Origin: Trichoplusia ni
Lineage: Eukaryota; Arthropoda; Insecta; Lepidoptera; Noctuidae
Reading direction: 5' to 3'
Length of the DNA: 64,000 nt
Assembly (NCBI RefSeq): GCF_003590095.1
Contig: NC_039499.1
Location: forward strand, 4,278,001-4,342,000
Part shown: positions 35,086 to 49,374 of the stretch, one piece after another
Layout of the letters: the number at the start of each line of letters is the position of its first letter
How positions within the stretch are numbered: position 1 is the stretch's first letter
Program-made: the position numbers and the translations under genes
The notes under the pieces: generated by a model
The model's input: the letters and a program-made list of their open reading frames with translations, nothing else
Databases searched by the model: none
What the model was told of the DNA's origin: nothing

Positions 35086-38000
35086 AATTTTGTATTAATT
35101 TGTAAGTTCAGCTATAATTGTTTTTAAATGTAAATTTTAGTTTCATAAGTGCTATTTTTAAAGTTGACATACGATAAAAGTTTGCAAAATAAACCTTGAT
35201 TTGCAAATTCTGTCAAACCTACTGAACACGGCAGAATAAGTATATTCGAGGGACGTCCATTCATACGAAACAAGTGAACAGGACTTTTACGATACCAGCA
35301 TTAATCGAACCCACACCATTGTACATAAAAACGTAGTAAAAAATCTCCAATTCAATATATTCAAAATAAATCGAGACGGGTTCCGTAGTTAGCTATAAAG
35401 TGCCACCTAACGTAATGAAATCGTATATCTTTCAGTGTGTAATTCAATTATACAGAGCAATCACACTCGCCCAGTGTATAACAGCTGCGTTTTATACTGC
35501 CGCCAAAGGAACCCTAGTGCAGTAGTTTGTTTGGTGCAAAGCAATGAAGGGAAGAGATAAAAAAAAATATACTTATTATTTTGTGTAATTTTTAATATAT
35601 TTCGGAACTCTAAGAAAATGTTTATTTTTTCACAATAATAGCAAGCTTGATAGCCAAAAAACTGTAAATTATGATTCGTAAATTTTTTTTGACCTTAATC
35701 TCAGAAAAATGAAACGCAAAAGTCACAAAAAAACAATCTAAAAAATACTCAAGGTTGAAATTATACCTGAAAAAGACAGGGCCAACTTAAATGCAAAAAA
35801 AAAGCTGGAAGGAAAAAAATCTTCGTCTTCTAATATTAAATCTCTTACAGAACTATTTCTGTATTCTTCTCTCGCTTATACCTCATACCAGCGGTTAGAA
35901 AGCATCCATAAATCGCGGAACCCTCGGTCTTCACCGCGGCCATTAACACGCCCGACTTAAACTTTATATCGCCAAGAATAGAGTAAACAAAACTGGAGCG
36001 GTAACGCGACACCACGAGGTTTCAATGAAATGAAAAATAGGAAATGATTGTTATAATATAAGTAGTAAGCGAATATATTGTACGAATCAAAATTACAGCG
36101 ACAGTGTTTGACAAGCTGTCTTTCAATGATTCACAAATTGGTTGATTAGGTTATGAAGGCAGAATTCAGCCGCGTGTTAGACTGATCAGTCGAGGCAACA
36201 TGAGACACTTTCATTATAACTGAACTGATTTTCTTTCAATATGAAGTCCGAGATGCACAGCGCCGAACAAAAGTAACTGGCAAAACCGTCTTTAATATGA
36301 CAGTAGTTAGAGAGATGATTCGAACACATTTTTTGGTAAAACAAATCTAGCAAATGACTTAATGTTCTTCTTTGAACGTTCGCCTATTTGAGACTACGCA
36401 ATTGCAATACTTAAAAGTTTTTGGGTAGAGCCCTTTGTAAAACAGTGTGAATTTTGACGGTAAGTAGCATCTCCAATTGTTTTCAAAAATGCACTCCCAA
36501 GATCCAATCGATCATATTTCTTCCTAACTTATCCCCAGAGCGTATTGTTTATAGCAAATTAAAACGAGAGCAGAAGCAGGTGTCAACTGCTCATCCGCCC
36601 TCCATCAGAGGACCCTAGCGATAAATTTGGGATCAGGTGTGTCGAGAACAACGGTTTTTTTTCAGTGATTTTGAAACTGCTGCTTTGGGAATGGGAGTTA
36701 TTTTAAGGGCGTATGATGGTATAGTGTCTGCGTTTTGGGAGGCATCTTAATAGTGGATGCAATGTTTGAAGATTGGTCTTTATGTTGATAAAGCAATTGT
36801 CAATCGTTGTATGAAGTGATCGTACATTTGGTTTAAAAGTAGGCAGCATTTCTTTTCTTGTAAAAAAACGATATCCTCTGTAAGAAATTACATCCTTGTG
36901 TCGCAGGAGGTTTCACAGACAATCAAATCACGTTTTCCAAATTCGCAGAGGAAATACAAACTCTATCTTAATCAGCATTTACAATAAAGAAACTAAGACA
37001 GCTATTGCAGTTTTTCGTTGCTACTTCTAAAAGTCTTAATATTTACGGTTCATTGAGTAAATGTTAGACTCAAACCATTAAAAAAATATTCTAAATAACC
37101 AAATAATAAACAAACAGACCACAAATAAAACAACGCCACCTTCACTACGCCCAGGTGTTACAAAGACACAGCGACACTTGAGAGCCAACAAAAGATGGAC
37201 AGAACAAAAGCATCGGCGGCCATTTTGTACGATGCTTCGAACTTTAATATAGAGTACAGCTCTATTGTTCCAGTACGCAATAAAAAGACTCTCTGTGGTA
37301 TGCGAGGAGGAATGCAGCGAGAGAATTCAAGTTTTAGATTTATTTCTTGATATTTGATATTGGTTACGACGGAATAGATGTCTCATGACAGAAATTGTTG
37401 CAATGTATGAAAGTGATGTTGCAATTTGTCACGTTGCGTCTATGCTTGATTTGGTCAGCGTTGGTTTTGGGAAAGTTTTCAGTATGGTAGGTTAGCTGAC
37501 TTGCTTTTAATTTGAAGGAAAAGAGAGTTGTATCTTCATATGTCCGGCACATTGGTCGTTCTTCACATTTGTCGATTTTTTAATACATGAAAAATTAACC
37601 GACTTTTAGAAAAATCATTTGCTTGTAACTCCTGCAATAGACTGTACCCGCAAATACTCACAGTTTACGCTAAAAACCAGTTCCAAAATAAGTATCGAAG
37701 CCCGATGGCATGGGAATTCGAATTCATTCACAGCGCGGCCACAAACCGATTAAGCTCAGGCCTACAAAAGACCATAACCCTTAAATGCTAATAGGGTCTA
37801 TAGTACCGGTCTCAAAGAACACAATGAACCTCATTTGGAAGTGATAGCTTAAGTTAGTTCAGGTAAGGGTTAAGATTAAGATCGCTCGTGTTGTTAATCG
37901 ATTTGGAGTTTAATACTCGTAAAGTGTGATTATAGGTGTTGTTTATTGGCGCCCGACGTGGGGCTCGTGTGTTGTATGTAAAGTAGTGATATGTGTGGGG

Positions 38001-39740
38001 GCAAGATGAAGGACAAGACAACCTTTGTTTTGAGAATAAATTGGTTTAAGTTTGCGCTGTTTTAAGTCCCTCAGGATCAGTAGCAGAAATAGTACCTATA
38101 TAATGTATATAGTGAATAGTTGATTTTAGACGCAACATTTACTATAGTATGACGTTTAGAGTAGTTTAAATTTATAGAGAAAAGAGCTTTTTACGCACTG
38201 AAATAAAAATACTTTTTTCAATTGCATATTATGAACAGTTACGTGATCCCATGACGTTCTAAATTGAAAGCTGACAAATGTCACAAAAACGTATTTTGGG
38301 TACAATACGACGAACATTTTTAATCAGTTTCACATTTAATTATGTATTATAAAAATCTTTATATTTTAAATGACTGTTTACAGCTTCTTTTTTCTCAAAA
38401 AAATAAAAGTTGTTATTTCGAAACTCAATTTTCCATTATTACGAAAAATAATTTGTTTTACATCCCTAAACAAATTTTGTGCCATTTCTTTGAAATGCCG
38501 CCAGTTACCAATTACAGAAGCGTGAAATCGGGTCGTTTGTACCCCGTTCGTATTAAAGGGTTAAAGGTATGTTTATTTTGGACTTAACACCTTATACATC
38601 GACGTTTTGAAGTAACAGGTATTTCAGTGAAATGGAAACTTAAGCATTCGTTCAAAGGCTCTTTTACACATCAAATAAATGTGCGCACTTAATCCCATTT
38701 TGGGTAATCCTTTTAGAATTGATGTCTTGATTGATAAGAAAACGAATATATTATAAAATATACGGAAATTCCTAGCCTCTCAAATTAAAACTGATGAGAT
38801 TCGGAAGGTGAGTCAGTACCCTGTAAGGAGTAGAGCCTCACATACTTTAAGTGTTCCAATTGATGAAGTGACAGGCCCTTAACAATGTCCTATATTTTGA
38901 GTTTGGCATTTGAATCTTATTCTATCTTGAATACTATAAAAACACACACATAGGTGCACACTACAAGAGCTCAATTAACACCTATATGTAAAACGCTGAT
39001 TGCTCCAATCACCTCACCGTTTGACATAAAAACAATGAGTAGTTATCTTGAATTTTGCAAGTATCTACATGCACATTGTATGTTAGTTCTACATCTCTTC
39101 TTCTTCTGGTTGAGCCCGCCTAACAAGAGAAGGTTAGCGATTCTGCGGAATATTTTTTCTACGCCAGGTATCTTATGTTCAATGTCAGTACATAATTATA
39201 AATAGGAAGGACTACAAAAATACATTCATTGTACGTAAACAAAACTCTAAGCTCTTTTTACTAATAAGAGACGAGGGTCCAAAAATATACGATGTCAAAC
39301 CAAAAACCCATACAGTTTATAACTCATTATTTTCTCCGAAACTTGAGAAGACTTCAAAGGGATGTACTACACTTTCAATATTTGAATAGCGGAATCCCTA
39401 CTCAAATAATTACCCAAATTAGGGGGAGTTTTACGCACACGTAAATAAATGATGAGCGAACTTACCTGAGTTATTGAGGGATGTATGCTTAAAGAACATT
39501 AGGGATGCTTGGGCTTAGATAAATATGTGACTTTAAGATGGTGATATGTGGGATAAGTTTTGTTTGCGATACAACTTTAAAATGTCATCTAAATGTTGTG
39601 TAAAGGGTAATGGAGTGTGATAGATGTACAAGCGGTATTTGTTTCACTTGATTGGTGCGTTCCAGGTATTATGTTACAATTTCTCATATTTGAGTATTAG
39701 ATTATGTGTCTACATGTTTTAAACAAGACAGCATATCTAA
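35086..39740. other. Gene-free stretch with a possible short exon
   Basis: AT-rich. It contains GCGGCCATTTTGTA near 37216 and a 24-codon ATG-to-donor segment at 38495-38566, listed separately. Frames at 37364-37552 and 38954-39205 are unremarkable. Confidence 0.45.
38495..38566 (+). other. Possible short first coding exon (unproven)
   Basis: An ATG is followed by 24 codons (MPPVTNYRSVKSGRLYPV, then RIKGLK) and a GTATGT donor. It is less AT-rich than its surroundings and basic in charge. There is no recognised domain and no visible partner exon. It may equally be part of an unknown repeat. Confidence 0.2.
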
Positions 39741-39955
39741 CTAGCTGCTGCTGGCGGTTTCACCCGCGTCTACGTCAGGTGTAGCTGTAAAAACATCACC
39801 CTTATTTAGCGAAATCGCATAAAAACTTATGTGTGAATCTATGAATTTGTCAAATCCTACGACATTTGATCATCAAAATCGGTCCAGCGGTATGGGCGTG
39901 AAGAGGTAAAAAACATATACTTAATAACACACACGCATACTTTCGCATAGTGTGA
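39741..39955 (-). mobile_element. Helitron-like element (Lep1-like)
   Basis: On the plus strand it begins CTAGCTGCTGCTGGCGGTTT and contains caaaatcggtccagcggtat, then acacacacgcatactttcgc. This is the reverse orientation of the family. The 5' terminus at the right is degraded. Confidence 0.7.
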
Positions 39956-42900
39956 TGTGAAAAATGCAACGCACTTTTTTAACCATACAACTTTTAGAAC
40001 GTCACTTTTCATCTACTTTTAGCTCCACCCTATCATTGACAAAATTACTCTTTCAAAACTTACTTACTTACTATTTGTAAACTAAGTTAGCAGCCCTACA
40101 CAAGATGTTGGCACATTAGTTATTCATAGTTCCGGATTATAAACTTGGTTTTGATGGTCCGTAGCGAGAGGTAATAATGTGCTCTTGGTTTTAGTGCAAG
40201 TAAATATAGGGAGAGTAGGGTGATATGATATTACAGGCATTTTTAATGTACAGTCAATTTCGATACTTTAAAACAAGGTCTTAAGCATGGGTGATAAGTT
40301 CGTAGTAGTACTACGTTCTGGAAGATTCCAGGTATTTTTTTATTTTCGTAAGATATTAGACTTAAATAATTAATTATGGTAATAATGAAAAGCTGATTTC
40401 ATTGTTTCCAGTATTTAAAAGGATTTTATTAAATTGTCTTCAAAAATTCTAGTGACAGTAAAAATTTCTATTGTTGTTTAAATCATTGCAATGTAAGTTA
40501 TATCCAATTTATATCCTATTAAAAAGCAAATTAATTTGCTCAATTATAATTACTTGAACGTACAGCCAAAGTCTAATAAAGTTTTAAAAACAATGAATAA
40601 TTTAAAACAGAGACAGTCAAATGGCAACACACGTTGCAACAACACGAAAATCCATTTTTGAAAAACAGGTGGGTTGAAACGAAGTTAGTGGCAACACCGA
40701 GGGGTTTTCCCACTTAATCTGCATACGATAATCGGAGGGGAACACGACATCTGTCCTGGATCTGCATAAGTTTGAGTTTCGCCCAATTTGAGGCATCGGC
40801 CCTTTGAACGAGTATCCGTATCTTTTGTATACAGGCTGGTGTTTTTTTGTCACTCTTTTTATTTCATTTTTGCTGTCTGGTCTCGTCTCTTGAAGTTTGT
40901 GCTTAGAATGCGTCAAGTAAACTACTCATTTTCAGAGTTGTATAACTGTTTGTGAGAAAGTCTTTTGATGCTAACCATAAAATTAATCATACGTGTCAAT
41001 AATCATTCTCAAAATTGTATTCTATCAAGCTATTCTTTGTAACACATAAAAATATAACCTCTAAAAAACTGGAGCTTCTAACAAATACTAGTAAATCAAG
41101 CCTCCAAGCCAAGGTAACCAAACTAATCTTCATTCGACAAGAGATTACAAATCTCACTGTAATATGATCTAAAAGAGTAAGAGAGATCGAATTACCTTTC
41201 GAAAGCTTACGTCAATACTTGTTTAATTGATCGTCGATCAGTTCTTGATGAGTCGGACATTGACGGTTACTTAAAGTGGACATGACGTTAGACATAAGGA
41301 AGTAGTTAATAGACAATATTAATAGAGACTTTCAATTAGTATGGAAGGACAAGTGTACTGTTATTTTTTTGGAGGGATATTCAATCGTTTAGAGAATCAA
41401 AATACTCTTAATGTAATAAAGTTGATTTCAAGTGGAATAAATCATGTAAACTTTCTATTTTCAGGATGTTTTTTCTACAGACCACTACTTTTCATTTGGA
41501 AACAATAGGATTGTCTAAAATATGTCACATATAACAAGAACATTTCAAGGCTACTAACTTCATTAAAAACTAAAACACAAAAATTTACTTTTTTATCATT
41601 TAAAGCAAGTACGAGTCAGCCAATACAGGGGTCGGACAACCCTCTATTATTGTGAGTTTTCCCAAATTTTCCCTCAGGTTTTCATTAGCAGGGGTGCGTT
41701 TTAGTGACTTACACAAACAATGGAAGGGTGCAAATGATAACAAGTTGCACCCTGCAATGCCGCGTCTGTTTATTACAGTTCCTATGTAACACTTGCATAA
41801 ATCATTCGGATTTTGTTTTACTGAAACATTTCAGTTTAATGCGTGCTGTGAATAAATTATTGATGTGAAACGGCTTGGAAACTGAGATTAAGAACCTCAT
41901 TTCTCGGTTTCAGAAGTGTGTTCGTAATGCACGTACGCTTTGTCGAGTTAAAAAAAGTTTTGTTGGGATACACTGGGTGGGAAAATTGCTTAAACTAATC
42001 ATAATTTTTTGTTATTTTACAGACTAGGTATCCAAACTTGATGTTAATTTTATGGTACCAAATATCAGCTGTTTCACGTTAAATGAATAAAGAATTAACT
42101 GAATGGTTTTATCCTTACGTCTTGAAGTCACTTGAAAAAATCTTATACGCACCCAAATCTACGACTTGATTTAATGTAAGAGTGTTTAATTAACATCCAA
42201 TTAATATCAATTTAAATAATCACAAAGCAAAAACTGTGGAAATTATAACACATGTAAAAGCGAAAACAATTAAACAAAAGTTATTTAAAGTTACGAACAC
42301 GTTAAACTGTTATAACAGCGTTAACCACATCGCGATTCCAAAACTTTCCGTGAATACATTTCCTTACAACTTGAAATTAATAAAGCAGAATTGTATTGTA
42401 TGGTTTTCAAACAATTATTTTTTTGATTAACTATTAAGTTGGACTCATGGAAAGTAAACTATTAATTTTTGACTTTGGTTAAACAGCTGTTATGAAGTCC
42501 GTACCTTTGGTGTTTATTGATGAAAATGTTAGTAAGTATTTCTGCCAAGGATAAAAAAAAGAATTGCGATTTTTCTAGCAACGCACAAAAATATTTTGGC
42601 TTAGTAGATTTTAATCTATAACCTCTTGTATAACACCGTTAATTTTGACTGTTGATTGTACTGTATTACAACTTCAATAATACACGAGGTGTGAGGATAT
42701 CCAACAGGTGTATTAAAAATAGAATTCAGTTATTAATATTCGGCAACTTCTGGTAACTATTCTGCCAGTACTACAAGCACGTGATAGTATATTACAAACA
42801 AGAAAAGGCAAACAAAAGAAATAAGAAAGAACAAATCGCGAGAAAACATATTCAAAAACTTCGCATCGAACTGATTTACATAAAACAATATTAAAACAGC

Positions 42901-43065
42901 TATAAACAGGTTATTTTTCGAAACATTCTGCTAGAGTTACCAAGGAGGTGGTATTAGGGACGAATCTTTTTAATGGGATGAAAGTTTTAGGTTTTTTCGT
43001 TTTCTCGATGGACACCTGCTAGCTTACTGATGGTACCAATAACCCGTTTAAATAGACTGTTGAAA
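39956..43065. other. Gene-free stretch
   Basis: The minus frame at 40617-40916 (99 codons) has no recognised domain. A short GGGTGCAA / TTGCACCC inverted repeat lies near 41725-41755. Nothing else is supported. Confidence 0.45.
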
Positions 43066-43118
43066 TCGTGGAAGTGAGACACTGCTCTATAGAATGTAGA
43101 GCGCTATCTCACTTTAAC
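43066..43118. repeat. Hairpin-family copy 5
   Basis: GTGGAAGTGAGACACTGCTC (then TATAG) pairs with TGTAGAGCGCTATCTCACTT. It is well preserved, with a loop of only a few bases. Confidence 0.85.
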
Positions 43119-45387
43119 GGCTATAGCATTTTTGCTTCAATATCTCATAGTACAGGGGTTGAAGTCTAGACAGGAGTTTGTCGTTTGAAAAAGTTTTTAA
43201 GTGGGTTTGTTAGTTTGTTCGAAGCCTTTTTTCTCGGTAGATATTTTGTTATAGCATTTGTTTGATAGGGATGGCTATCGGAGAGACGTGGATGGACAAA
43301 AAGAGGGGACAGTTGGACAGAAAAGTAGAAGAAAACTGCTGTCGTCTTTGCTTGTTTTAATGATATAAATACTGTTTGTGTCAGTGTTTTAATGAACCAC
43401 CTAATAAATTTACATACCATAATAATCTGCAATTAATACACTCGTATTTACCTGTAAAAATAGAAAAGCAATGGTTAATATTAATTACTCATACATCATA
43501 AAATAAATTAAACATTTTTTTTTAGCAAATCTCAGATCGCTGCCTTTTTTTGATCATGCGGGGTCATCCAAGAAACTTAATCGTATGTCGTCTAAAGTTT
43601 TACAAACATTCAAGTCACATGCATAAGGTGACCTAAACTCAGAAAAAGCAGTCGTGGATCACGCAAACGCTTGTCATATGCGATCAAACCTGTATCACTT
43701 CGCGCCCAGAGGGTTTAGCGACTATCTAAGCAGACATATTTCTATGATTTCTATTAACATCACTTGGTCATCTCCTATTACTAATGACAGAGATACTGTA
43801 TCACAACTGCATAACATTTTTACAGCATATCTACAAAATTATAGGATCAAATGTAAGCGAGCATTTTTTTAAAGTAAAACCAAATAATATTTCCAATTCA
43901 GTCTCTCATTTCGAGGCGTTATTTCGAATGTTCAGCACCTTTTATTACAAACAAAACAAAAACGATAAAACGTAGTCTTATTACGCCGGTATAGAGTATA
44001 TATTCGCTTAGCACAGCTGTACATACACTTTTACGTGTCAACAATTTAGTAGTACATTTATTAACAGCTTTATTGTAGTGTATTAAGGTATGTTTTTGTT
44101 TGTTTTATGTGTATTTGAGGAGTTGTGTTGATTTGCCGGCGGCTGTCGGGGCATCAAAGGCTATGCGATGAAAACCCGATGAATTTTGTGAACTATTCCA
44201 GTTTGTTGCGGAGTTTTGATAAAAAACTAGCTTCGATTTTTGTGTTCATAAAAACGGATAATTGTTGTGACTTTGTTTTTAGTTAAAACCGTTTTATTAT
44301 TGATGTTTGAACTGAAATATAGTAACATAAACATTGCCATGACGAAAAATTTGTGATCTGCGAAATTTTTGTAATATCAGTAAGTAGTTATTTTTACACA
44401 GCTTTACAAAGGCCTTTTCTCATAAAGGAAAGATATATCTTTAATTATTTTGTATAAGCGACTTCAGATTCCGATATTGCGAAAAAACTATTTCATATTC
44501 ATAGTCTCATACGCCAATAATTCACAATGGCGGATTATTTCGGATAACGATATTAATAATAGTATGAATACTGAGAAATTTCATAAATACATTCAGTTCC
44601 CGAGATATTCGGAGGAACACATCGGTCGAGATTGCTTCAGAGAAATCCAATCGAGATTATAATAATAACATCGAAAATATTTTATGGAGAAGCTTTATCC
44701 AAGATAAACAAGTCTCAGAAACGATGATAGGAAAATATAACTTTTTAACTGGTTCACTTTTTTAATATTTTTTTTATCTACTATTTATAATTCATCTTTG
44801 TGTGTCTTGTTGTTTAAAAATCACAATTAAAGAACAAAACGCGAATAGATACAAATTTTCAATCCTCCATTTTTTTTTAATTCCCATTATGATTGCTCTC
44901 AAATTACTTAGCCGTAACATAATAATGAGTTACTTGGCAGCATCAAGCACTGTTTAAAATTTATTTGTATTTTATTGCGTTTTACTTTGTACGATATGTG
45001 GAAAGTAACAGGTCTGTGACCATTTCTTCAATACAAAGATACTCATGACTAATATGTCACGATTTAGATAAATAAAGACATTATTTGAATAGTGTCACTT
45101 TTATAAAGAGACAATTGGTTACACATTTACTAACACTTCAGGAACATGTTTCAAAAAATACTCACATTACTCTACAAAACCAACTTCCTAATTCAACTTC
45201 TAATTGTGGCAGGAAGTAACAAAGACATGGTCAGTCGTTTAAGTGGTCAATTGCAATGATGGGTGGTCTTCAATCACAATGAATTGCACTTGGCTGTCCA
45301 CTTAGGTATCTAAATAAGCTTGGGGCAAATGAAGACCAAAATAAGTCCAGTGCCTTTACTATGAGCTCATAATATAGATCTTTTGTA
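43119..45387. other. Gene-free stretch
   Basis: Short open frames at 43654-43975 and 44450-44662 (plus) show no family features. Nothing else was seen. Confidence 0.45.
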
Positions 45388-45446
45388 GTTGTAGAAGTGA
45401 GACGCCGATATGTCCAATGTAAAGCGCTGTCCCGCTTGCACCAAGA
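45388..45446. repeat. Hairpin-family copy 6
   Basis: GTTGTAGAAGTGAGACGCCG pairs with AAAGCGCTGTCCCGCTTGCA. Confidence 0.7.
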
Positions 45447-46679
45447 TAACAGTCCGGTTTAAAAAGTCTACCGCAGAACATTAAGTATTCCTTTTCGCTT
45501 ACTTAAACATTGGTTAAGTGGTTGAATTTCTACGCCAAGGACACAAAAATAGTACATAGTTAAATACTTTATTAAGGAATAAATATTCTAAAGATACTTC
45601 TTCAAGTTTGAGAAAAGTATAATCTTTTATACTGTAACATTTTTTTTATACTAATTTATTACGACGACTTTATTGAAATTTTTATTAAATACGATTATGT
45701 TATTAAAACACTTATTTTAAACTTAAAAGTGTTTTTATTATATTACGATTACAAAAAAAAATGTAAAACGGTGCATCTAAAGCTATCATTCCCCTAAAAT
45801 TAGGGTTCGTTCGGTTGTTGCAGGAGTCGTTGTCAGATGCAAATCAAGTGAGGGTTCCGTCTCTTCAGGGGCTGAAATATGACCGTCATAAACAGTCTAG
45901 GGACGCAGTTTGGAACACCTGACGCGATATGGTCACCCTATTGGTGATGGAAAGTCCCGGTTTGAATATTTTTATGGTGACTGTATGAATATTTGTAAAT
46001 TGTAGATCAGATTTTTTCAACGGAAAAAAGATAGGACTATTTTGGAATCGTATATTTGTTTGAGATTTTACGAAGAAAATGTGACATTAGAAAGAAACAC
46101 CAAAAAACTATACGTCATGCTAACAATAGTTTTCTTTGCTCGTACTGATCATTTTTTTTTTGAAAATCTTGATTGCAGTGCATATTAAAGTTTATTTATC
46201 ATTATTATATACCTAACTCAAATGATAAATAAACTTTACTAATACTAATATTAATTAACTTTTATTAAAATGATACTAATAATTCATGGAGAGAGCACCC
46301 TTAACAACTGTCAAATTTCATAAATTTTGATTAAGAACGTTAGCCAAAATTTGACATACGAATAAAACGTAAAAGTACGAATGTAATAAAAACAAATGAT
46401 GGATAATGAAAGGTACTTCGAGCAGCAGGTACGTAATATACGCGAATTATCCTTATTACTTTTTTAATTTAGCGTTCGGCCATGATAAATTTGGCAGTTA
46501 ATCAAACGACTAGGGGACACACGTTGAAAAAACTGGTGAGGTGCGAGTTCTACCCTCAGCTCTAATTGTTCCGTAGAATTTAAATGTCAAAAGAAAAGTT
46601 AAATTTTAAAAAAAATACTTACCATTTAATTTATGACCATAACAACTATTGATTAAAGTTTTTTTTATTATTCGTAGCT

Positions 46680-46799
46680 GTAGCAGTGACATGTAGCTGT
46701 CACAATTCATAAGATACATCCTTGGGACAGACGGCCAGACAACGGAGCCTTAGTAATCGGTTTCCATTTCTACCCTTTTTGGTTACGGAATCCTAAAAA
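46680..46799 (+). repeat. Lepidopteran dispersed repeat ending 'GGTTACGGAATCCTAAAAA'
   Basis: ttgggacagacggccagaca, then acggagccttagtaatcgg, and the end tttggttacggaatcctaaa are a diverged copy of the very common '…ccctttgggtacggaaccctaaaaa' moth repeat. Confidence 0.65.
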
Positions 46800-48730
46800 T
46801 GAAATTTTCAAATGAAATGTGTAATTGGATGATTCTTTTTTTCAAACTCTTTTGTAGATGTCGCTCCGAGCGCTTGGACTTTAATGAATTTTTGTATTTG
46901 TTCCATTGTGACGTATTGTTTGCCGGGAGTCCCCTTTTAGTGTACCTATCAAATATTCTTTTTTTAAACGTTTCCCCGTTATTTGCTTTTTCTAGATTGG
47001 CTTTGTACTTATTTTATTCAGCTCATAACTCGTACGCCTGTGATCTTGTTATTTGTGTTTATTCATTTTTGTATATTTTTATGCAGTTATTTATAACTTC
47101 TACACATTTCTTTGTATTTATTTTTAAGTAGATATAAAAAAAATAACTTTTTTTTCTTAATCATTTTTATAGCCCATATTCAAATTGTAATTAATACTGA
47201 AACAGAACTTTATAACGAAAATAGATCGGAATACACACCATTAAAAATGTAAATACAGAGGTATATGACTTCCGATATACATTTTAACATATACCAAGCC
47301 ACATCCGATACTAAAATTTTCCCTGCATTTTAACAATTGTCTTCTAACAAAGAAAATTCAAATTTTAATAATAACACTTATGCCGATTGTAATAAAGGTC
47401 ATAAAACTTCTAAAACTCTAAGCGGGTGCGATTAATTCTAAAATTTGCATGACAATTGCATTAAAACAAACCGGTAGAGGGCGTAGTTCCGTTTGTACAA
47501 CCGACCACAAAAGATCGCACGTAGTCATTTCAAAATTGACCCTTCTTGCCTTTATCATAAGAGTGATTTTAATATCAGAGTAGTGTAGTTATGTGTGAGT
47601 GACTGTACTAGTCCTCCCCTTAATATTTGCCACGAATGTCGTCTGTAATATTTCCTAATTTTATTGTATTTTGAAGTTCCCTAACGGTACTGTTTTAAAG
47701 CATTTATGCTGTATGCCATGTTATATTGTTTTTGAAATAAGATTTAGTAATTTGATTTTGTATAAAGCTCTATACCACTCCTAGGTTTGTCAGATTTTCG
47801 AAAAAAGTTTCACTTGCATTCAGTAAGTCTAGTTTATTGAACAGCAATTAATACTAAAATCATCAAAACAACGATTACAGCAGAAATTATAGTGTCAAAT
47901 GCCGTATACCAAACAAAAAAAAATTGTATATCGAAACCATTCACTCAATCAGTGAATCATTCACTCTCGTTCAATATACAGTACAATCATTCGCGTGATT
48001 TGTCAAACTGTGTATGATGGTATGATGTATGCTAACCCCTCGCTTGCCCCGTACAGTTTTTACGTCGAATTCGACCCCGGGCGGGGAAGGGTTAACAAAT
48101 ATGTTTATATACCTACTTGTTTTAATGGAGGGTCAAACAGTGATGGAGTACTCATTTGCTTTATCTTTGACTAGCTTCAGCCCGTGGGTTTGCGTAGTGA
48201 TCTATTTCCAGATAAAATGTGAATGACTCAGCTGTTATTAACTACATGCGTTAGTTAATGTTTATTAAATTTTCAATAAACGAAAAAAAAATCTTGTACA
48301 GTCTAAAATATTTCACATTTTATTTTAATTATTAATGTTGGTATGGAAGATAAATTTGCATTTTTTTGCAAATGCATTCCGAGCAAACAGTTATCTTCTA
48401 TTCAGTTATTTTATATACACAGAAATATATATTTTATTAAAATGTCACAAGTGCTTTAAACTCAAACTTTTCATGACAATCCGACGAGACGCAGCATCCG
48501 TGTGCTGTAACAGAACTAATATGTGCTCTTCACTTCCTTGCGGAAATTAAATATCTCGCTGAACTTATGTAGTATTTGTTAGACAGGTATATTTTGTGAG
48601 GGATTTTTGATAATGTACTAGTAATGGATCCTCTAAATCTGCAATGTTGAAATTATAGTTAAAAATTTACAGAATTACGATGTTATAATTTAAAAGTTTT
48701 AATGTATTTGCAAAAAGAAACTTGTTTTAT
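46800..48730. other. Gene-free stretch
   Basis: The 110-codon frame at 46799-47131 is T-rich and translates to Phe/Leu-rich low-complexity sequence. The frame at 48029-48226 runs through a small GC patch (CCCCGGGCGGGG). Neither looks like a gene. Confidence 0.45.
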
Positions 48731-48732
48731 CA

Positions 48733-48805
48733 CAGCGTGGCAGTCTAGAGATGTCGCCGTTTTACTGTAAAATCAAAGGACAAAGATTCGAATCCCATGC
48801 ACGAA
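48733..48805 (+). repeat. tRNA-derived SINE head (fossil)
   Basis: An A-box-like TGGCAGTCTAGAG is followed by a B box GATTCGAATCC (48785-48795; consensus GGTTCGANTCC). The segment between, atgtcgccgttttactgtaa, is as in lepidopteran tRNA SINEs. It cannot fold as a true tRNA, so it is not a tRNA gene. Confidence 0.55.
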
Positions 48806-49374
48806 TACCTTTCGAACTCCTATGTATTTTACAGAGAAATGAGTATTTTCTAAAAATGATAAAGGAAAACAGGATAATTGATATTTTAAGAGCGTTTCAG
48901 GTCACGTCAGAGGTTTTTAGATTAAAAACAAATACATCAAGTTAGGTACACATCATTGAGCAACCTTACTAATTGAAGAAGAAAATCCATCCTTTTTCTA
49001 GGTGAAACGAATTTTATCCGTCAGTTTATCCGTCAATATTTTTAAGAATTGAACCTACCATAATACAAAATGCCTTAACTTATTCAAAAACCAACATTCA
49101 CAATAACTTAATTTACATCACAAAACTCCTCACTGCCATGTACTGATAGTCTTAGAATAACTCAGAACCTACCTGCACGGTAATTCACTACACCTAACTT
49201 TAAGACACATCCCAAAATTAATTATCCAAATTAAAGTTCTCGCGTCTAGTTTTCACGTTACAGGCGTCGTCTAAACTAATTTGTGTGTCTGTGTGTTCTT
49301 AGCAACAGTAATTTCATAAGGCCTTGCTTTGTTCTATCTAAAACCTACCAAGACTTCTTAAACTAATGAGAGAG

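Noticed and set aside
44203..44214. TGTTGCGG string as a tetraspanin CCG candidate for gene C
   Set aside because: The frame around it lacks the following loop signatures and splice sites.
46799..47131. 110-codon open frame on plus strand, rich in Phe and Leu
   Set aside because: It is T-rich, low-complexity DNA; the translation shows composition bias and no motif, and there is no splice or promoter context.
48733..48805. tRNA gene at the A/B-box pair
   Set aside because: The acceptor and anticodon stems do not fold; better explained as a SINE fossil.
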